64,000 nucleotides of DNA from Balneolaceae bacterium (lineage in GTDB: Bacteria; Bacteroidota; Rhodothermia; Balneolales; Balneolaceae), in assembly GCA_007694095.1 (NCBI GenBank), contig RECI01000176.1:1-64000 (forward strand), in the 5' to 3' direction. The notes beneath the pieces are model-generated. The model ran no database searches and had not been told where the DNA came from. It saw nothing but the letters and a program-made list of their open reading frames with translations. The position numbers and the translations under genes were made by a program. Positions 26,008 through 36,155 of this stretch are shown here, piece by piece (positions within the stretch are counted from its first letter, which is position 1; each line of letters opens with the position of its first letter).

Positions 26008-28750
26008 GAAATACGAAAGTACACTGAACTGGAACTACATCCGTAACAGCCGGTGTGAATCGGAATAGCTGATCTATCGCCGCTTCTATGGATTGAGGAA
26101 TCCCGGATCTGTCCATACCATCTATTTGCTCGTAATTCAAAATAGTTCCGTCACTATCTACTTCAAAAAGATAACGTACCTCCCCTCTCATTGATAAATT
26201 TTGAGTCCATGATGGATAGCTGATTGCGTCCATAAACCCATTGATCCCTCCTTCCATATCTACTTGAAATCCCAAATCCTCGCATGCTTGCAGTTCCCCT
26301 GCATAAATTGATGTGCCTTCACCGTCGGTATATTCATCAATTTCAAATTCTGGTTTTTCGTCTGCCTCTTTGATAACCGGTTTTTCAAGCGTTTGCCGCA
26401 AGATTCGAACACGTGGCATCACTTCTGTGGATGCATAATAGGTTTCAATATGTGCCAGGATTGATCGTGTGCTGTCCCAATATGCTCCTTCGAACGGAAA
26501 TAATTCTGTTAAATCCGGACCCGAAAAGGTAGAATCTGCAATCTGCTGCCAGAAGTGAATTTGCTGTTCGGTAATTGTACTGTCCTGAAGCATGACCCGG
26601 GATGAATCTTTCAGGGCAGAAAATTCATTTTTTTTGCGATCAAGAGAATCCTGAATTGAAAACCAGTTTCGAATTGAATCTTGTAACCCGGTATCTTTCT
26701 GTGCCGCTTTCATATATTCACGTGCAGCCTCATAAAGTAAAACCGCTCGCTGAGATTCGCTTGAACCGTTTTCTGCCAGTTTTTTTAACTCTTCGGCCCT
26801 TTGAACGGCTGAAGTATCCGGAATTCCTGCAATAATGTCATGGTATAGTTTTTCAACTATAACTATTTCTTCGGTTTCGGGAGGAGTGTACTCAATATTC
26901 AGCCTTTCGGCCAGCCTTTGGGAATAGATGGAATAGGCATCAATTTCTTTAAGTTTTTCGAACCATGTAACAGCCTTTTCCCTGTTACTTTGCAGGAGTT
27001 CAATTTCTGAAAGCGTATAGAGCGACATAGTTACAAGGTTTTTTTGTGGCGATTCAGCAACCACTTTTTGATAATAAACTTTGGCACTGTCCGGATTATC
27101 AAGCGACATAAAGAATACATTCGCCAATCTGTACTGCAATTCAAGGATTTCTTGTTTCATTGCTTCCTGATCTTCTTTGTCGAAGGGAACTTTACTTAAA
27201 TCCACAGCATGAAAAATCCCGGCAGATGCGTTATTTTCAACGATTGTAACTACCTCGTCATTAGTACCAGAGACAATAATCTGGTCAAAGCGGCTGCCGC
27301 TCACATCAGCCCTTCTTCTCCAGTTATCTGCGAGCGGACGGTCTCCCCATACTGCCTGAAACTGAAGGCTGGCATCGGCAAGCATGGGCTGGCTCCTTAC
27401 ATTTAGAAAACCATGCTCAACAGATGTCTCAGCATCAGCAATCAGATCGGCCTCATCTGCTACAATCATCCTGTCTCTCTGTTGCTGCATCCTGCTGAGT
27501 TCTGTATCAAGCCTCTCCATTTCAATTCGCTGCAGTTCTGCAACCAATGCTTCCAGTTCTTCCGGTTCAAGATTTGCAATTCCAATGAGACTGTCTTTTC
27601 TGGCAATTTCTGCCTTAATTGTGGCATATTGGCCAAAAGAGTCGGCCAATTCACGGGCATTGAAATTTTGGGGAAGCAGGTGTGTATCAACGCGCTGTGC
27701 TGCCGCAGAATCGAAATATGCTGCAGCTAGTGAATAATTTTTTAGCTGGTCACGGTAAATCTCACCAATACCAAAATAAGTTTTTGCCCTTGTCAGGTTG
27801 CCGGGGGGTTGAATTCTATCCCTCAATACCTGGTAATAGCTTGTAATTGCGTTTTCAGAATTCCCGCGTAACTGCTGAGTCCGTGCAATCTCGTACTGAA
27901 GTTCATTCCTGTATTCATAAAATTTATCATCCCTTCTCATCTGACGATAGATGATTTCTGCATAATCGTAATTCCCGATTCTTCTCGAAACTTCGGCTTG
28001 TTTCCGTTTTGCATTAAACTCGAGATCATAGCTTACTCTCAATTCGGTAACCTGGCTGTAAGCAAATAACGCTTGTGTCTCGAGCCCAAGGGTTTCAAAA
28101 TTCTGGCCAAGTAAAAAGTACCCCCTGGCCTGCATCTCACTATCTTCCAGGCCCGGGATTGCACGCTGAATGTATTCGATGGATTGTTCGTAATTGCCAA
28201 CTGCAACATGAAGCTGCGCAAGTACAGCGTCTATTTCAGCAAGCAGGTTGGTATTCCATTCACGGAATATTTCGGCTTCTATCTCAAGAAAGCGGATTCC
28301 CTCATTGTAATTTGACATTTCAAGATAGGTAAGCCCCTGCCAAAGAACTCCCTCACCCTTCAGGTCTTCATTTGCAAGTGTAACAAGTTCCTGGAATTTT
28401 TCAAGGGCAGAGAAAAACTCAGACCTGTAATAATACGATTTCCCGATAAGGGCGATTGCAGGCAATACATACTTTGATTCTTCATGATTTCTGAGGATTG
28501 AGCTGCCCCGTTCTATAGCCTGTTCAAAATCAGCGAGCCCCGCATTTGTTGGTGCAGTATGAATACGCAACGGCTGCAATGGATTAATGGCTGGAGCCTG
28601 CCTTTTATTTTTCTTTACACCTTCACTGTAGAAATGTTTGGCATTATAAAAGGTGTTGTAATACGCAGTAAAGTCTTTCCAGCCCTGTTTAAGTGCAGAA
28701 CAGCCTGAGAATACCAAACAAGCCAGGATTATGTAAGCTGCTTTTTTCAC
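25994..28750 (-). CDS. Large TPR lipoprotein with C-terminal TonB-C-like domain
   Basis: 918 residues. An SPII signal ends LVFSGC (Cys17). The next stretch, KDFTAYYNTFYNAKHFYSEG, resembles the N-terminus of SprE/PorW, type IX secretion and gliding lipoproteins of Bacteroidota. Many TPR-like repeats fill ~60-640, broken by a charged coiled coil (~390-425). The last ~90 residues resemble a TonB C-terminal domain: GGINGFMDAISYPS, RGEVRYLFEVDSDGTI, FRFTPAVTDVVPVQCTFVFPIDF. That combination suggests an envelope scaffold touching the outer membrane. It follows pyk by 33 bp in the same direction. The T9SS link is a hypothesis. Confidence 0.8.
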   Translation of the reverse strand: MKKAAYIILACLVFSGCSALKQGWKDFTAYYNTFYNAKHFYSEGVKKNKRQAPAINPLQPLRIHTAPTNAGLADFEQAIERGSSILRNHEESKYVLPAIALIGKSYYYRSEFFSALEKFQELVTLANEDLKGEGVLWQGLTYLEMSNYNEGIRFLEIEAEIFREWNTNLLAEIDAVLAQLHVAVGNYEQSIEYIQRAIPGLEDSEMQARGYFLLGQNFETLGLETQALFAYSQVTELRVSYDLEFNAKRKQAEVSRRIGNYDYAEIIYRQMRRDDKFYEYRNELQYEIARTQQLRGNSENAITSYYQVLRDRIQPPGNLTRAKTYFGIGEIYRDQLKNYSLAAAYFDSAAAQRVDTHLLPQNFNARELADSFGQYATIKAEIARKDSLIGIANLEPEELEALVAELQRIEMERLDTELSRMQQQRDRMIVADEADLIADAETSVEHGFLNVRSQPMLADASLQFQAVWGDRPLADNWRRRADVSGSRFDQIIVSGTNDEVVTIVENNASAGIFHAVDLSKVPFDKEDQEAMKQEILELQYRLANVFFMSLDNPDSAKVYYQKVVAESPQKNLVTMSLYTLSEIELLQSNREKAVTWFEKLKEIDAYSIYSQRLAERLNIEYTPPETEEIVIVEKLYHDIIAGIPDTSAVQRAEELKKLAENGSSESQRAVLLYEAAREYMKAAQKDTGLQDSIRNWFSIQDSLDRKKNEFSALKDSSRVMLQDSTITEQQIHFWQQIADSTFSGPDLTELFPFEGAYWDSTRSILAHIETYYASTEVMPRVRILRQTLEKPVIKEADEKPEFEIDEYTDGEGTSIYAGELQACEDLGFQVDMEGGINGFMDAISYPSWTQNLSMRGEVRYLFEVDSDGTILNYEQIDGMDRSGIPQSIEAAIDQLFRFTPAVTDVVPVQCTFVFPIDF

Positions 28751-28783
28751 GTCATACTAACGCAGGCAAAAATCATTGCGTAT

Positions 28784-30223
28784 TTATCCGGTTTCAATCG
28801 TACTCACTTTAATCATATTGGTTCTTCCCCTTTTCGCAATAGGAATACCGGTTGCAATAATAACCCTGTCACCGTGGTTTACCCTCCCATTGTCAATCAG
28901 GAAGTTTTCCATCATGCTGATGCTCATATCGGTATCAAAAATTTCATCAATTTTTACAGAATGTACACCCCATACGAGGTTAAGCTGCCGTCTCACGGTT
29001 TGGTTTTCTGTAAAGGCAATAATTGGCACCTTTGGACGGAATTTTGCAATCCGTTTTGCCGTATTGCCTGAATGTGTGATGGTGCTTATAATCTTTGCAT
29101 CCACATTTTCGGCAAGTGTTACACAGGAATATGCAAGTGACTCAATAACCTGTTTCTCTTTCCAGTCAGGTTTACGGTATTTCAGGCTGTAGTAAATGGA
29201 TGATGTATTCGCTTCTACTGATTGAATGATCTTCACCATTGTTTTTACAGCTTCTACCGGGTATTTGCCTGCAGCTGTCTCACCTGACAACATTACCGCA
29301 TCGGTGCCATCCACAACAGCGTTTGCAACATCCGAACTTTCCGCACGCGTGGCTCTCGGGTTGTTAATCATCGAATCGAGCATTTGAGTGGCAGTAATTA
29401 CAGGTTTGCCTGCGATCCTGCATCTTTCTATGATCTGTTTCTGGATCATGGGAACCTGCTCACTTGGAATTTCTATGCCAAGATCTCCCCTGGCTACCAT
29501 AATTCCGTCGGCTTCCTCGATAATTTCATCAATAACCCTGACAGCTTCCGGTTTTTCGATTTTTGCGATGATTGCTGCATTGCTCCCTTTGGCCCTGATT
29601 CGTGAAATTACATCCTGAATATCGCGCGCAGATCTCACAAAAGACATGGCGACAAAATCAACGCCTACACTTAAACCGAATTCAAGGTCCTCAATATCTT
29701 TTTCAGTAAGAGAAGCCATAGAAATTTTTACATCCGGCAGATTCACTCCTTTTCGTGATTTCAATAAACCGCCCACGACAACTTTTGCTGTGAGGTCTCT
29801 TTCATGTTTTTTTATGATTTTCAGCTCAATCAATCCATCATCAATCAGAATCTGATTTCCTTCTTCGGCATCATCAACAAGGCCAGCGTAGTCGATGGGA
29901 ATAACGTTTTTATCTCCGATAACTTCATCCGGAGTGATTTTTATGAGTTGGCCTGCCATGATTTCCTGAACACCATCTTTCATCGTGCCAATACGGATTT
30001 TCGGTCCCTGCAAATCCATGAGTACCGGCACTGAGTATTTATATTTTTTTGCAACTTTCCGAACCAGGCCTATTGTTTTTTTGTGGCCTTCATGCGTTCC
30101 ATGAGAAAAGTTGATTCGAACAACGTTCATCCCGGCACGAAGCAGGTTTTCGATGGTTTCTTCTGTATTACTGCTGGGGCCTAATGTGCAAACTATTTTC
30201 GTTTTTCGTGCACTACTTAACAT
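28784..30223 (-). CDS. pyk: Pyruvate kinase
   Basis: 479 residues catalysing phosphoenolpyruvate + ADP to pyruvate + ATP. Signatures: TKIVCTLGPSS, NVVRINFSHGTHEGH, MDLQGPKIRIG, and the active-site segment AIIAKIEKPEAVRVIDEII with catalytic Lys and metal Glu, then MVARGDLGIEIP and ATQMLDSMINNPRATRAE. The C-terminal domain is complete. The ATG at 30223 is divergent from the GWxTD gene, and the TPR lipoprotein gene follows 33 bp downstream. Confidence 0.96.
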   Translation of the reverse strand: MLSSARKTKIVCTLGPSSNTEETIENLLRAGMNVVRINFSHGTHEGHKKTIGLVRKVAKKYKYSVPVLMDLQGPKIRIGTMKDGVQEIMAGQLIKITPDEVIGDKNVIPIDYAGLVDDAEEGNQILIDDGLIELKIIKKHERDLTAKVVVGGLLKSRKGVNLPDVKISMASLTEKDIEDLEFGLSVGVDFVAMSFVRSARDIQDVISRIRAKGSNAAIIAKIEKPEAVRVIDEIIEEADGIMVARGDLGIEIPSEQVPMIQKQIIERCRIAGKPVITATQMLDSMINNPRATRAESSDVANAVVDGTDAVMLSGETAAGKYPVEAVKTMVKIIQSVEANTSSIYYSLKYRKPDWKEKQVIESLAYSCVTLAENVDAKIISTITHSGNTAKRIAKFRPKVPIIAFTENQTVRRQLNLVWGVHSVKIDEIFDTDMSISMMENFLIDNGRVNHGDRVIIATGIPIAKRGRTNMIKVSTIETG

Positions 30224-30374
30224 AAAATTGTGTTGAATTTGAAAATTTTATAAATAGATAATAAAAATCCATCCAAAGGTAAGCAATTATATCACAGATA
30301 TGCTGTTATATTAATGCAATTATTGGCAGAGTTTTTTTGTTTCGTATTATTCAGATTAACATAATTTCAGGACA

Positions 30375-31793
30375 TTGAAGAGTAAAATCCACCACCTACT
30401 AATTCTTGTACTTCTTTCGGTGTATGCAGCAGGATGTGTTCGTTCTGCTAACCCTGACATAGAAAGGGGTTCTTTTTTCCAGTTCCAGGATGGTTTCCCG
30501 GAAATAAGAATGTCGTCTATCGGCCTGCTTAGCGAAACCGATGAAGCACTGATCAACATTACCACTGATATAGTTCTTGGCAGTCTTATCTATTCCACAC
30601 ACAACGATGTCCGTTCAGCGGATGTTACCCTCGAAATCCGTATCCTGGAAATTGAGGGTGATTATTCTCAAAATATTCGCAGGGATTTTTCAGTAGAATC
30701 CAGCTTTGAGGGTAGCTATCTGAGCCAGGATGTGTTTACCCATAATGAAGAAATTAAAGTTAAACCAGGGGTTTTCGAGGTGCAGGTTTCTGTTATGGAC
30801 CGATCATCAGGAAGGGCATCTACCCGGCGTGCAGAAGCTGAAATACCTGATCCGGACTATCCCCAAATAAACATTACCACGGTCAGGCTTCTTGGAAAAT
30901 CAGCCAATTCGGGTAGTGCTCAATTTTTCCCAATCACCACTTATACCGTTTCTAATGCACTCGACAGCCTGCAGTTCATATTCCAGGTAACTAACAACGA
31001 TATGGATGATCCGCTCGAAATTAACTCAAGGCTGATCCAGTTTAAAGCAGACGAATCTGCGGCACGCCCAATGAATTTTAATAATTACAGCCCATCGACA
31101 TTACCTTATCTTGGTGTGGACATGAGAAATCCTATTGAAATTGATGCTGTTACACGAAGGCTCGATCAGCCGGGCAGCGTTTTAATTGAATTCAAATACG
31201 AAATGCTTGAACGCGGCAATTACCGTTTCGAAGTCGAAACCCGGGATGAATCCGGTGATCGTGTATACAAAGCCCGTGATTTTGCAATTATGAGTGAGAA
31301 TTATCCGGCTGTTATTTCGCCAAGGGAACTTGCAGAGCCGCTTATTTACCTGATGGACCGCAGGGATCATGAGCGCATGATGAAAATACAGGATCCAGAC
31401 TCACTGAAAGAGGCAATCGACAGATTCTGGCTCACAAATGTAGGCAACATGAACCAGGCAAGAACCGTGATCAGCCTGTATTATGAGCGGGTTGAACAAG
31501 CCAACAAACAATTCACGACATTTAAGGAGGGGTGGAAAACTGACCTGGGAATGGTATACATACTATTTGGTCCGCCATGGTACGTCGACAGATTCCTGAA
31601 TACCTTTATTTGGTCGTACTCTTATGACAGGTCCGACCCCCGTTATAATTTTACGTTTGAAAGGCCGAATATGAGGAATGAATTTTTCCCGTTCGATAAT
31701 TACCTGCTGCAAAGAAATCAGGGTTATTTTAACGTACAGTACAGGCAGATACAATTGTGGCTATCAGGAGCAATTTTGACCACAAGAATATGA
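30375..31793 (+). CDS. GWxTD-domain lipoprotein
   Basis: 472 residues. SPII signal ends VYAAGC (Cys21), so it is a lipoprotein. Beta-rich regions follow, and the C-terminal domain has the name-giving motif GWKTDLGMVYILFGPPWYVD at ~386-405. GWxTD proteins occur in Bacteroidota, Balneolota and Acidobacteriota and have no settled function. The start is TTG at 30375 with AGGA just upstream; no ATG fits the signal peptide better. It has its own promoter region facing pyk, and the next gene converges. Confidence 0.85.
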   Translation: MKSKIHHLLILVLLSVYAAGCVRSANPDIERGSFFQFQDGFPEIRMSSIGLLSETDEALINITTDIVLGSLIYSTHNDVRSADVTLEIRILEIEGDYSQNIRRDFSVESSFEGSYLSQDVFTHNEEIKVKPGVFEVQVSVMDRSSGRASTRRAEAEIPDPDYPQINITTVRLLGKSANSGSAQFFPITTYTVSNALDSLQFIFQVTNNDMDDPLEINSRLIQFKADESAARPMNFNNYSPSTLPYLGVDMRNPIEIDAVTRRLDQPGSVLIEFKYEMLERGNYRFEVETRDESGDRVYKARDFAIMSENYPAVISPRELAEPLIYLMDRRDHERMMKIQDPDSLKEAIDRFWLTNVGNMNQARTVISLYYERVEQANKQFTTFKEGWKTDLGMVYILFGPPWYVDRFLNTFIWSYSYDRSDPRYNFTFERPNMRNEFFPFDNYLLQRNQGYFNVQYRQIQLWLSGAILTTRI

Positions 31794-31839
31794 TTCCCTG
31801 CCGGGTATAATGTCCAAATCAAGACGGTAAAAGTTTTGC

Positions 31840-32286
31840 CTATCCCTCTTCCTGTTTTATAAACGCATCAAAAACCATTAGTAAATCCTGTGCAACCTCT
31901 TCCCGCGTTCTTCCTTCGATTCGGTGGCGGGGAATCATCGCTTTCACTTTACCGTCAACAAAAAAAGCGAATGCTGGTGATGAAGGGGGGTATTCACTAA
32001 AATATTCTCTTGCCCGTGCAGTAGCTTCCTTGTCCTGTCCGGCGAATACGGTAACAAGATGGTCGGGTTTTACTTCTGCCTTATCAAGCGCGATAGACAG
32101 GCCCGGTCTTGCATTACCTGCAGCGCAGCCACATACTGAATTGATTGCCATAAGCACGGTTCCGTTGCTGTAATCCTGCATTGCACGGTCAACATCCTCA
32201 GGTGTTTTAAGTTCTTCTACCCCAACGTCGGTGAGTTCCTTTCTCATCCATGAAACATCAGGGCCAAGTCCAAATCCAAATTGCAT
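31840..32286 (-). CDS. Bacilliredoxin, BrxA/BrxB (YphP) family
   Basis: 148 residues with a thioredoxin-like fold. The diagnostic Cys-Gly-Cys active site sits at 52-54 (SVCGCAAGNARPG). Family members remove bacillithiol from S-bacillithiolated proteins or act as disulfide reductases. Whether this organism makes bacillithiol is not shown in the window. ATG at 32286; it converges with the GWxTD gene across a 46-bp gap. Superoxide dismutase and transhydrogenase genes nearby make this a loosely redox-themed stretch. Confidence 0.9.
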   Translation of the reverse strand: MQFGFGLGPDVSWMRKELTDVGVEELKTPEDVDRAMQDYSNGTVLMAINSVCGCAAGNARPGLSIALDKAEVKPDHLVTVFAGQDKEATARAREYFSEYPPSSPAFAFFVDGKVKAMIPRHRIEGRTREEVAQDLLMVFDAFIKQEEG

Positions 32287-32692
32287 ATTTCTTAAGGTTT
32301 GATTTTAATAATTTAGACCAAATATAAGTATTTCCAACGTAATTCTGGCCACTCTTTTCGTCTGGATAGTCATTTCTATTCTTCGAAAAAAGTGATAGGT
32401 TACCTGTTCGTTGTACATTTTTTAATCAATATTATAGATCTGTACCAGTATCCGCATTCCCATAATCCCGTACCGGCTGTCCGGTATTATGGGTTTCCTC
32501 AACTTTTTTAAAACGGAGTTAAGGATTTATCAATACCGGATATGAAAAATGTATTTCTTTTTTTACCCATTATATGACGTATAAATAATAACAAAGACTA
32601 CCACAATAACGTTCGAAAATTCGCTGTTGTGTCACTTGTGGCCAAATAAAAAAATGATTGCACTAACATTTCCGATCAATCGTTCATAGATC
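32287..32692. promoter_or_regulatory. Divergent intergenic region with strong hairpin
   Basis: 406 bp between the leftward bacilliredoxin and a rightward lipoprotein gene. At 32459-32493, CCCATAAT pairs with ATTATGGG and ACCGG with CCGGT around CTGT, and a T-run follows about 12 bases later (32506-32511). It could end a short upstream transcript or be part of the lipoprotein leader. No coding region is supported. Confidence 0.4.
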
Positions 32693-33496
32693 ATGAAAAT
32701 CTATACAAACCTTCTTACTTTATTTCTATTCGCCTTCCTTGCAAGCTGTTCTGGCACGAAACAAATAACCGTTCACGATAGTGAAAGCCATATCACCATC
32801 GATGGTTCGCTTTCCGATTGGGATACCGGTGCTTCATCTTTAAACGACTCAGATGAAATTCGCTACTTTGCCACCAGGCAGGGAGATTATCTATATGTTT
32901 TTGTTGATGTTAGAAGTATTTACAAGGATTATTCCATACGTCAGATGGGAATGACTGTGTATCTGAGTAACTCGGAAGATAATCGCAGGAGTGTAGGTAT
33001 TGGTTACCCTGCGGGTACGTTTAACCTACTTCGGCAATATCCTAATGCATTTAACGGATTTACCACGGACCTGGAGTGGGGCCGAAAACCTGAAAATATT
33101 GAATTAATGACTGAACTCTCTAAAGACCTATTCTCCAGGGTGATGATTGTTGAACGGTTTGATGGCGGAAGCAGGCCCGAATTTGGTTTTGTAGAGCTTT
33201 CACAGGTAGAAATTGACGGTTTTGAAATTGCAACAGATACAGATAGAAGGTTACTTTCATTGGAAATGAAAATCCCCCTTGACGGCGGATCACTCTATAA
33301 CGTCAAGAATGAAGATCTATGGATCGGCTTCGCGATTGAACCGCCTGTTTTCAGGTTCAGAGAAGAAAACCAATCAATGTCACCACGGCAGCAGACATCA
33401 ATGTATGGGTATGGATACGGGCAGCGCCAACCCCGGCAGAGCGCAAGAAGGACAGTGCCAACACAGGAAGACTGGTTTATTTTACGCCTTAGATAA
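32693..33496 (+). CDS. Lipoprotein with CBM9/DOMON-like N-terminal fold
   Basis: 267 residues. SPII signal ends AFLASC (Cys19). The next part reads ITIDGSLSDWDTG...DEIRYFATRQGDYLYVFVDVRS, the start of a beta-sandwich like those of CBM9-type and DOMON-related domains (IDG-x-D-x-W then strands). The rest has no family I recognise; the C-terminus is Gln/Arg/Gly-rich and probably disordered. The gene is monocistronic and ends at a clear terminator. Ligand unknown. Confidence 0.7.
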   Translation: MKIYTNLLTLFLFAFLASCSGTKQITVHDSESHITIDGSLSDWDTGASSLNDSDEIRYFATRQGDYLYVFVDVRSIYKDYSIRQMGMTVYLSNSEDNRRSVGIGYPAGTFNLLRQYPNAFNGFTTDLEWGRKPENIELMTELSKDLFSRVMIVERFDGGSRPEFGFVELSQVEIDGFEIATDTDRRLLSLEMKIPLDGGSLYNVKNEDLWIGFAIEPPVFRFREENQSMSPRQQTSMYGYGYGQRQPRQSARRTVPTQEDWFILRLR

Positions 33497-33500
33497 AAAA

Positions 33501-33532
33501 AAGGCACTCAATTGCAAAACGAGTGCCTTTTT
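33501..33532. terminator. Bidirectional terminator, lipoprotein/sod
   Basis: AAGGCACTC and GAGTGCCTT form a perfect 9-bp stem with an 11-base loop, flanked by A-runs on the left and T-runs on the right. It can stop the rightward lipoprotein transcript and the leftward superoxide dismutase transcript. Confidence 0.88.
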
Positions 33533-33563
33533 AAACTTATTTGATGTGGGTATCAGCCGAATG

Positions 33564-34172
33564 TCAGATTGCGGCTTTGTAATATTCGTTCACCTGATCC
33601 CAGTTTACTACATTCCAGATCGCGTTTAGGTAATCCGGACGCCGGTTTTGGTAATTTAGATAATAGGCATGTTCCCATACATCCACTCCAAAAATAGGAG
33701 TCAATCCATCCATATACGGGCTGTTCTGGTTAGGTGTTGACACAACTCTCAATTTTCCGTTACCATCAACACAAAGCCAGCCCCATCCCGAGCCAAACTG
33801 ACCGGCTGAAGTTGCATTAAACTTATCTTTAAACTGATCGAAACCGCCAAAATCTTCATCTATGGCATCGGCAAGTGCTCCGGTTGGTGTTCCGCCACCA
33901 CTCGGCGATAATACTGTCCAGAAAAGGTTATGATTGGCATAACCGCCACCATTGTTAATGACAGCCTGCCGCTTATCTTCCGGCACTTCATCAATTCGTT
34001 TAAGGACTTCTTCAATAGGAAGTTTTGCAAATTCATGTCCATTTAGTGCGTCATTCAGTTTTGTGGTATATCCCTGATGATGCTTTCCATGATGGATTTC
34101 CATAGTTCGTGCATCAATACTCGGTTCAAGCGCATCATATGCGTATGGTAATTCAGGTAGTTTGTAAGCCAT
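33564..34172 (-). CDS. Superoxide dismutase, Fe/Mn family
   Basis: 202 residues converting superoxide to oxygen and hydrogen peroxide. Metal ligands are all present: His27 ([11 protein letters not shown]), His81 (NHNLFW), Asp164 and His168 (DVWEHAYYL). The [10 protein letters not shown] segment supplies the second-sphere Gln, a manganese-type feature, but metal choice is not settled by sequence alone. No signal peptide, so cytoplasmic. It is monocistronic, with a shared terminator downstream. Confidence 0.94.
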   Translation of the reverse strand: MAYKLPELPYAYDALEPSIDARTMEIHHGKHHQGYTTKLNDALNGHEFAKLPIEEVLKRIDEVPEDKRQAVINNGGGYANHNLFWTVLSPSGGGTPTGALADAIDEDFGGFDQFKDKFNATSAGQFGSGWGWLCVDGNGKLRVVSTPNQNSPYMDGLTPIFGVDVWEHAYYLNYQNRRPDYLNAIWNVVNWDQVNEYYKAAI

Positions 34173-34664
34173 TTGATTTTGATTTTAATTTTTGATTTTT
34201 GTTAATCCAACACATTCAGTTGCAATGTGTTTCTCTTACTATATCTGATTTAAATAATATGAAATTCAGGTGTAATCGTTCCACTTTTTTTGTTTTTATA
34301 ACAATCCCGGGCATTAGTTGCTTGTTATCAGACCTGACAGCATCCCCGGCGCTTCCCCGGGGTTCTGTCAGCGTCGGGTTCATGGAATGATTTCGTTACC
34401 TCACTACATTTCTGTTTTCATCGCAACACTATTGACATTTCAACGATAAAACAACGGGTACGTCATCCGACGAATCGATCCGGAATTAATCCAATTATAA
34501 TAAATAACTCATTTTTCGAAAAACTCGTCAATCACTTTACGGCATCAACATTCTGAACCAAACAAATTATCACAGAGATCACATTTCATGGTATCTTTGC
34601 AAGAAATGTAGGTGAATTTCTTCTATCTTTAATCACAGCAAATAAAAACAAGATATTTTTCCTT
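34173..34664. promoter_or_regulatory. Divergent intergenic region sod/transhydrogenase with long hairpin
   Basis: 492 bp holding promoters for the leftward sod and the rightward transhydrogenase. A compound hairpin lies at 34334-34371: CTGACAG/CTGTCAG outside and CCCCGG/CCGGGG inside. It is GC-rich amid AT-rich DNA and lacks a T-run. It may be a small mobile-type repeat or a protein-binding site. The 34199-34390 ORF is not convincing. Confidence 0.4.
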
Positions 34665-36125
34665 ATGAAGTATGATTACGACGTAATCGTTATCGGCAGC
34701 GGCCCGGCGGGTTTCTCATGTGCTATGCAAAGCACAAAATTTGACAAAAAAGTTCTTATTGTTGAAGCGAGCACCTATTCACTGGGAGGTTCGTGGATAT
34801 CAAAAGGGACTGTTCCGAGCAAGGCTCTGCGCGCGGCTGCCAAGCTCATTCAATCTTTCAACAAGCAGTTTGGCGATGAGAAAGGGCGAAAACCCTATGA
34901 ACGGTTTCGGATGGAAGACATCATGGAATATAAAAAACCTATTCTTGAGAGCAAGAATAAACAGGTAAAAGACGATATCATAAAAAATGAGGTGGAAACT
35001 GCGCGCGGGTGGGGGAAGATTCTGGATGCAAATACAGTTGAAGTAATCGATAACCTTAATCACAAGAAAACATTTACCACCAAAAACATCCTAATTTCTA
35101 CCGGAAGCAGCCCGTCACTACCCAAAAATTTTAACATCGATCATACAAAAATCCTTGATTACACTTCCATCATGGAGCTCACACATATTCCGCGAAGACT
35201 GGTTATCATTGGAAGCGGTGTTATTTCGATGGAATTTGCAACAATTTTTTCTGCGCTCGGCACACGAGTGGTGATCTTGAGTGACCTGCCCGGCATTCTC
35301 CCGTTTCTTGACAAGGAAATTAAACAGTATCTGATTAATATCATCAAATCCCGCAATATCCAGGTTTTCAATAACACAACCGTTTCAAAAATCGCAACGA
35401 ACGATCTTCGCACCTGTGAGGAAGTATATTTCAAAACTGAAGGCGATTCCAGGGTACAGGTGGTAGAGACAGATCATGTACTATATGTAGGCGGAAAAAA
35501 ACCGAATACAAGCGGTATTGGTCTCGAAACTATTGGTATCAAAACCAACAAAGAAGGTTTTATAAATGTTGATAAATTTTACCGCACAGCTGTACCAAAT
35601 ATTTACGCAGCCGGCGATGTTATCGGCCAGCCCTCTCTTGCATCTGTATCTTTTTTGCAGGGAAGAATTACATCAACACAAATGTTTGGAAATTTGTCAG
35701 CCGATTCTATCACTGTTGACAAAGATATCCCTTTCGGTATCTATTCCATACCAGAAATTTCCGGCATAGGCCTTACGGAAGAGATGGCAACTGAACTTGG
35801 CATCGATGTAACCGTAGGAAGGGCTTATTACGAGACCCTTACACGGGCCGATATAAATCACGACACGGAAGGTTTATTAAAACTGGTTTTCAGGACGGAT
35901 AACCTGCAGCTACTTGGTGTTCATATTTTGGGAGAACATGCTACCGATCTCGTACATCTTGGCCAAAGCGTTATGGCTCATAATGGAACCATCAAATATT
36001 TTATTGAGCGGGTATTAAATTATCCGACGTACGGTGAGGCATATAAAATTGCTGCTTTTAACGGGCTGAACAGGGTTCATAAAACTGGTGTAAAATACAA
36101 GAATGTTCTCGGACTTGGAGAATAA
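34665..36125 (+). CDS. sthA: Soluble pyridine nucleotide transhydrogenase
   Basis: A 486-residue FAD flavoprotein of the disulfide-reductase superfamily. It has the FAD motif VIVIGSGPAGFSCA, a second Rossmann motif VIIGSGVISMEFATIFSALG, YAAGDVIGQPSLAS, and a C-terminal dimerisation domain. The redox-active Cys pair of lipoamide dehydrogenases is absent: the site reads LGGSWISKGTVPSKALR, as expected for SthA-type transhydrogenases (GTxPSKALR). It balances NADPH and NADH. The gene is monocistronic and divergent from sod. The assignment rests mainly on this motif; a related quinone reductase is a lesser alternative. Confidence 0.85.
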   Translation: MKYDYDVIVIGSGPAGFSCAMQSTKFDKKVLIVEASTYSLGGSWISKGTVPSKALRAAAKLIQSFNKQFGDEKGRKPYERFRMEDIMEYKKPILESKNKQVKDDIIKNEVETARGWGKILDANTVEVIDNLNHKKTFTTKNILISTGSSPSLPKNFNIDHTKILDYTSIMELTHIPRRLVIIGSGVISMEFATIFSALGTRVVILSDLPGILPFLDKEIKQYLINIIKSRNIQVFNNTTVSKIATNDLRTCEEVYFKTEGDSRVQVVETDHVLYVGGKKPNTSGIGLETIGIKTNKEGFINVDKFYRTAVPNIYAAGDVIGQPSLASVSFLQGRITSTQMFGNLSADSITVDKDIPFGIYSIPEISGIGLTEEMATELGIDVTVGRAYYETLTRADINHDTEGLLKLVFRTDNLQLLGVHILGEHATDLVHLGQSVMAHNGTIKYFIERVLNYPTYGEAYKIAAFNGLNRVHKTGVKYKNVLGLGE

Positions 36126-36155
36126 CAGGGATTCTTCACTAAACGGGTCTCAATA

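Noticed and set aside
34720-34860. Transhydrogenase lacking redox Cys as a broken lipoamide dehydrogenase
   Set aside because: SthA-type enzymes normally lack the Cys pair; the remaining motifs are intact.
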